DNA of 15,278 bases, taken from assembly GCA_002371335.1 (NCBI GenBank), contig DFHP01000164.1, forward strand, positions 1 to 15,278. Reading direction: 5' to 3'. The notes under the pieces are model-generated. The model was not told where the DNA came from, did no database searches, and saw nothing but the letters and a program-made list of their open reading frames with translations. Position numbers and translations under genes: made by a program. Shown here one piece after another: positions 13,301 to 15,278 of this stretch (positions are counted from its first letter, which is position 1; each line of letters starts with the position of its first letter). The stretch is from Eubacterium sp. UBA3720 (lineage in GTDB: Bacteria; Bacillota; Clostridia; Lachnospirales; Lachnospiraceae).

Positions 13301-14680
13301 ATGAATAAAGATCTGACGGTGGGAAATCCGCAGAAGGTCCTCTGGGCCTTCTGTCTGCCGCTTTTCGGAAGCGTGATCTTTCAGCAGTTGTATAACCTGG
13401 CGGACAGCTTTGTCGCCGGAAAATTCATCGGAGAAAACGCGCTTGCAGCTGTGGGAAATTCATATGAGATCACATTGATCTTCATAGCGTTTGCGTTCGG
13501 AAGCAACATGGGCTGCTCGGTCATCGTTTCCCGCTTCTTCGGCGCCAAAAACTTCGAAAAAATGAAAACGGCGGTGACCACATCACTGATCGCCGCAGCG
13601 GCGGTCTGTGCATTGCTGATGCTGTTCGGCTTCGTATTCGGCCGTCCGATCCTGGCAGCCATCAATACGCCGGAAGAAATCATGTCGGACTCGGTTCTTT
13701 ATCTCGATATTTATATTCTCGGGCTGCCGTTTTTGATTTTTTATAATATTTCAAACGGAATATTCTCGGCGCTGGGTGATTCGAAAACTCCATTCTTCTT
13801 TCTGGCGGCATCTTCATTGAGCAACATTTTTGTGGATATACTGTTTGTGGCCGTTTTTCACATGGGAGTTGCAGGCGTTGCATGGGCCACCTTTCTGTGC
13901 CAGGGAGCAAGCTGCATTCTGGCCATGTATTTCGTTTTCCGCAGAATGAGAAGTATCCCCACCAGAGAAAAAGCACCGGTATTTTCCGCTGACATGCTGA
14001 AGCAGATATCAATAGTAGCGGTCCCGAGCATCTTTCAGCAGGGTTTCATATCTGTCGGCAATATCATCATCCAAAGCGTCATAAACGGCTTCGGCGCGGG
14101 CGCCATTGCCGGATACGCCGCCGGAGTAAAGCTGAACAATCTCGTTATCACATCCTTTACGACCATAGGAAACGGCGTCTCAAACTATACATCTCAGAAC
14201 ATCGGCGCCCGAAAGCATGAGCGCATCGGCGAGGGACTGAAGGCCGGCGTGAAGCTGGTGTGGTTCATATCGATCCCGGTGTTCCTGCTTTACTTTTTCG
14301 GCGGAAGAGCGATGCTTACCTTCTTTATCGACCGGCCGACGGAACTGGCGGTCAGTACCGGCGTGATCTTTCTCAGGATACTTTCGCCGTTTTACTTCAT
14401 AGTTTCCGCGAAGCTGATAGCAGACGCCGTACTGCGCGGAGCAGGTAAAATGTTCAGATTTATGATCAGCGCCGTTCTGGACCTGATCATTCGTGTAATA
14501 CTTGCGATCGTCCTGGCAAAAACATCGCTTGGCGGTACGGGCATCTGGTGCGCATGGCCGGTGGGCTGGTGCATTTCTACAGTTTTGTCATTTTATTTTT
14601 ACCGCACATCAGGTCTGCGCGCTGAGAAAGGTAAAGGCACAGTTCCGGACAACAGGGAAGTGTCCGCGGAAGAAAACTGA
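13301..14680 (+). CDS. MATE-family multidrug/sodium antiporter
   Basis: The 459-residue hydrophobic protein has the size and pattern of MATE exporters, which expel cationic drugs or other compounds in exchange for Na+ or H+. Two MatE halves are seen, about residues 15-175 (PLFGSVIFQQLYNLADSFVA, SNMGCSVIVSRFFGAK) and 240-400 (VPSIFQQGFISVGNIIIQSV, SNYTSQNIGARKHERI). Each would supply six membrane helices. The repeated FQQ and the SRFFGAK/SQNIGARK pairs reflect the internal duplication. The hydrophilic C-terminus (about 430-459) is charged. GGAGAGGAG precedes ATG 13301. It has its own promoter and is not evidently tied to lipid synthesis. The substrate cannot be told from sequence. Confidence 0.94.
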   Translation: MNKDLTVGNPQKVLWAFCLPLFGSVIFQQLYNLADSFVAGKFIGENALAAVGNSYEITLIFIAFAFGSNMGCSVIVSRFFGAKNFEKMKTAVTTSLIAAAAVCALLMLFGFVFGRPILAAINTPEEIMSDSVLYLDIYILGLPFLIFYNISNGIFSALGDSKTPFFFLAASSLSNIFVDILFVAVFHMGVAGVAWATFLCQGASCILAMYFVFRRMRSIPTREKAPVFSADMLKQISIVAVPSIFQQGFISVGNIIIQSVINGFGAGAIAGYAAGVKLNNLVITSFTTIGNGVSNYTSQNIGARKHERIGEGLKAGVKLVWFISIPVFLLYFFGGRAMLTFFIDRPTELAVSTGVIFLRILSPFYFIVSAKLIADAVLRGAGKMFRFMISAVLDLIIRVILAIVLAKTSLGGTGIWCAWPVGWCISTVLSFYFYRTSGLRAEKGKGTVPDNREVSAEEN

Positions 14681-14866
14681 TCCCGCGCCAAGTCTCGCGG
14701 AGCGTTTATTTCAGTGGGAGATTGGGTCCTGCTGAGACGAGCCTGTCATAGCCCGCCGCTTTAGAAGCGGGTGTCTTCTCATACTGAGATAAAACAATAC
14801 GAAAATGCTAAGTGGGTAGTTTAACCTGGTAACCGTTTCAGGGGAAATAAAGACAAAAATCGCACA
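14681..14866. other. Spacer after the MATE gene with possible IS200/IS605-type end remnant
   Basis: No gene is supported. A short stem CCGCG (14683-14687) / CGCGG (14696-14700) with a weak T-run may end MATE transcripts. At 14756-14770 the perfect hairpin CCGCTT-TAG-AAGCGG is followed by GGTGTCTTCTCATACTGAGA. The layout of a CCCGCC...TTTAG...GCGGG hairpin plus a short AT-rich tail resembles the right ends of IS200/IS605-family elements and the 3' hairpin of their TnpB-associated RNA. No tnpA or tnpB is present, so at most this is a relic. The remaining bases show nothing clear. Confidence 0.3.
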
Positions 14867-14911
14867 GCTGCCGCAGTACGCCGATCTCCCCGGGTGCGGC
14901 GGCGGCTTTTT
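14867..14911 (+). terminator. Intrinsic terminator upstream of the last gene
   Basis: GCTGCCGCA (14867-14875) pairs with TGCGGCGGC (14895-14903) over nine pairs, one a G·T/U mismatch pair. The loop is 19 bases, and GGC then TTTTT (14907-14911) follow. It would end transcripts coming from the MATE side. Confidence 0.65.
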
Positions 14912-14915
14912 ATAT

Positions 14916-14944
14916 TTGATATCCGGGGCCATGCATGCTAAAAT
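14916..14944 (+). promoter_or_regulatory. Promoter of the repeat-protein gene at the right edge
   Basis: TTGATA (14916-14921) is a -35 box with one mismatch. After 17 bases it is followed by TAAAAT (14939-14944), preceded by TGC as an extended -10. Transcription would start near 14951, about 30 bases before the ATG. A second TATAAT (14956-14961) lies just downstream without a -35 partner. Confidence 0.6.
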
Positions 14945-14981
14945 ATAAAATGGCTTATAATATATAAAAGGGAGATTTTTG

Positions 14982-15278
14982 ATGAGCAATACAAAAAACG
15001 CATCAGGAAGTACCAATACCGGAAATATCCATACTGAGCAGAGTAACAGCAATATTGCCGATACAGGCAGACTCCGCGGGGAATGGGATGAAGAAACATA
15101 CAATGCAGCAGGTACGGACCGGATACGGACGAAACGCAGCGACAGTGCAGCAGAAGCTTCGGAAGCAGGGCAATTGAATACCGGCCGGAGTGAAAGCACG
15201 GGCAGAGGCTCAGATACAGATAAGCTGCGGACCAGCCGCAGCGAAAGTGCGGGTAAAAGCTCAGACACGGGCAGGATG
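14982..15278 (+). CDS. Start of a Ser/Thr/Gly-rich protein with 17-residue tandem repeats (cut by window end)
   Basis: ATG 14982 is preceded by GGGAG at a good distance and by a promoter. The frame stays open for 99 codons to the window edge, so the gene is partial. I do not recognise the protein. The visible part is hydrophilic, with no signal peptide or membrane segment. It is dominated by Ser, Thr, Gly, Asp, Glu, Arg and Ala. After 13 residues it consists of five units of exactly 17 residues that end in DTGR, GTDR, EAGQ, DTDK and DTGR. The last two units are closest (LNTGRSESTGRGSDTDK and LRTSRSESAGKSSDTGR). It could be a disordered N-terminal extension of a larger protein. Its composition resembles the extra segments in the acc and fab proteins of this window. 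The opposite strand is also open here, only because of the repeat. Confidence 0.7.
   Translation, partial: MSNTKNASGSTNTGNIHTEQSNSNIADTGRLRGEWDEETYNAAGTDRIRTKRSDSAAEASEAGQLNTGRSESTGRGSDTDKLRTSRSESAGKSSDTGRM
15021..15275 (+). repeat. Five 51-nt in-frame tandem units
   Basis: Units lie at 15021-15071, 15072-15122, 15123-15173, 15174-15224 and 15225-15275. The last three share the pattern (I/L)xTxRSxS with a following Ser ten residues on. The first two are degenerate and keep mainly the ends and the spacing. The gradient suggests recent growth toward the right, and further copies may follow past the window. Confidence 0.7.

Noticed and set aside
14711..15268. Reverse-strand open frame of 185 codons with a periodic pattern
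   Set aside because: Its period simply mirrors the 51-nt repeat of the forward gene. It also runs across the forward terminator and promoter. A real antisense gene is possible but unsupported.
1..15278. CRISPR array, tRNA or rRNA genes, phage or toxin-antitoxin system
   Set aside because: No regularly spaced identical repeats with unique spacers, no tRNA cloverleaf or rRNA signature, and no defence, phage or toxin proteins were seen among the supported frames.

Overview
The window carries a nearly complete type II fatty acid synthesis (FAS II) and malonyl-CoA operon from a Gram-positive anaerobe of the Clostridia, most likely a Lachnospiraceae-like lineage. That placement is an inference. 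It rests on the gene order (acpP-accB-accC-accDA-fabH-fabK-fabD-fabG-fabF-fabZ-marR), FabK as the enoyl reductase, an AccD-AccA fusion, purine-rich GGAGG-type ribosome binding sites, and mid-range GC genes set between very AT-rich control regions. All recognised genes are on the + strand.

Layout. Positions 1-332 hold a partial copy of a dispersed repeat, a good sigma-A-type promoter (170-198) and a strongly AT-rich leader. acpP (333-563) is followed by a strong intrinsic terminator, then accB, accC and accDA, which encode acetyl-CoA carboxylase. A 14-codon reading frame with a strong ribosome binding site ends in TGATG on the start of fabH. The chain-extension genes follow: fabH (initiation), fabK, fabD, fabG, fabF and fabZ. 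They are interrupted twice by structured DNA: a long, almost perfect ~139-nt inverted repeat between fabH and fabK, and a 15-bp stem with an alternative pairing between fabG and fabF. A MarR-family gene with its own extended -10 promoter follows fabZ and is a candidate FabT-like regulator. Then come a Na+/phosphate cotransporter gene with a textbook terminator, a MATE efflux gene, and the first 99 codons of a gene made of 17-residue tandem repeats that runs off the window.

How the genes work together. AccB, AccC and AccDA make malonyl-CoA, and FabD moves the malonyl group to AcpP. FabH condenses acetyl-CoA with malonyl-ACP, and FabF, FabG, FabZ and FabK carry out the elongation cycle. No dedicated unsaturation gene (fabA, fabM, fabN) is present.

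Most notable: (1) the carboxyltransferase fusion lacks the N-terminal zinc ribbon expected of AccD; (2) AccB, AccC, AccDA, FabH and FabF carry extra hydrophilic low-complexity segments while their catalytic residues are intact; (3) the operon contains several unexplained RNA or DNA structures (terminator after acpP, giant hairpin before fabK, alternative stems before fabF); (4) a 51-54-nt repeat is shared by the acpP and fabF upstream regions; (5) a coupled micro-ORF precedes fabH; (6) the truncated last gene has five 17-residue units. No CRISPR array, tRNA, rRNA or intact transposase gene was seen.
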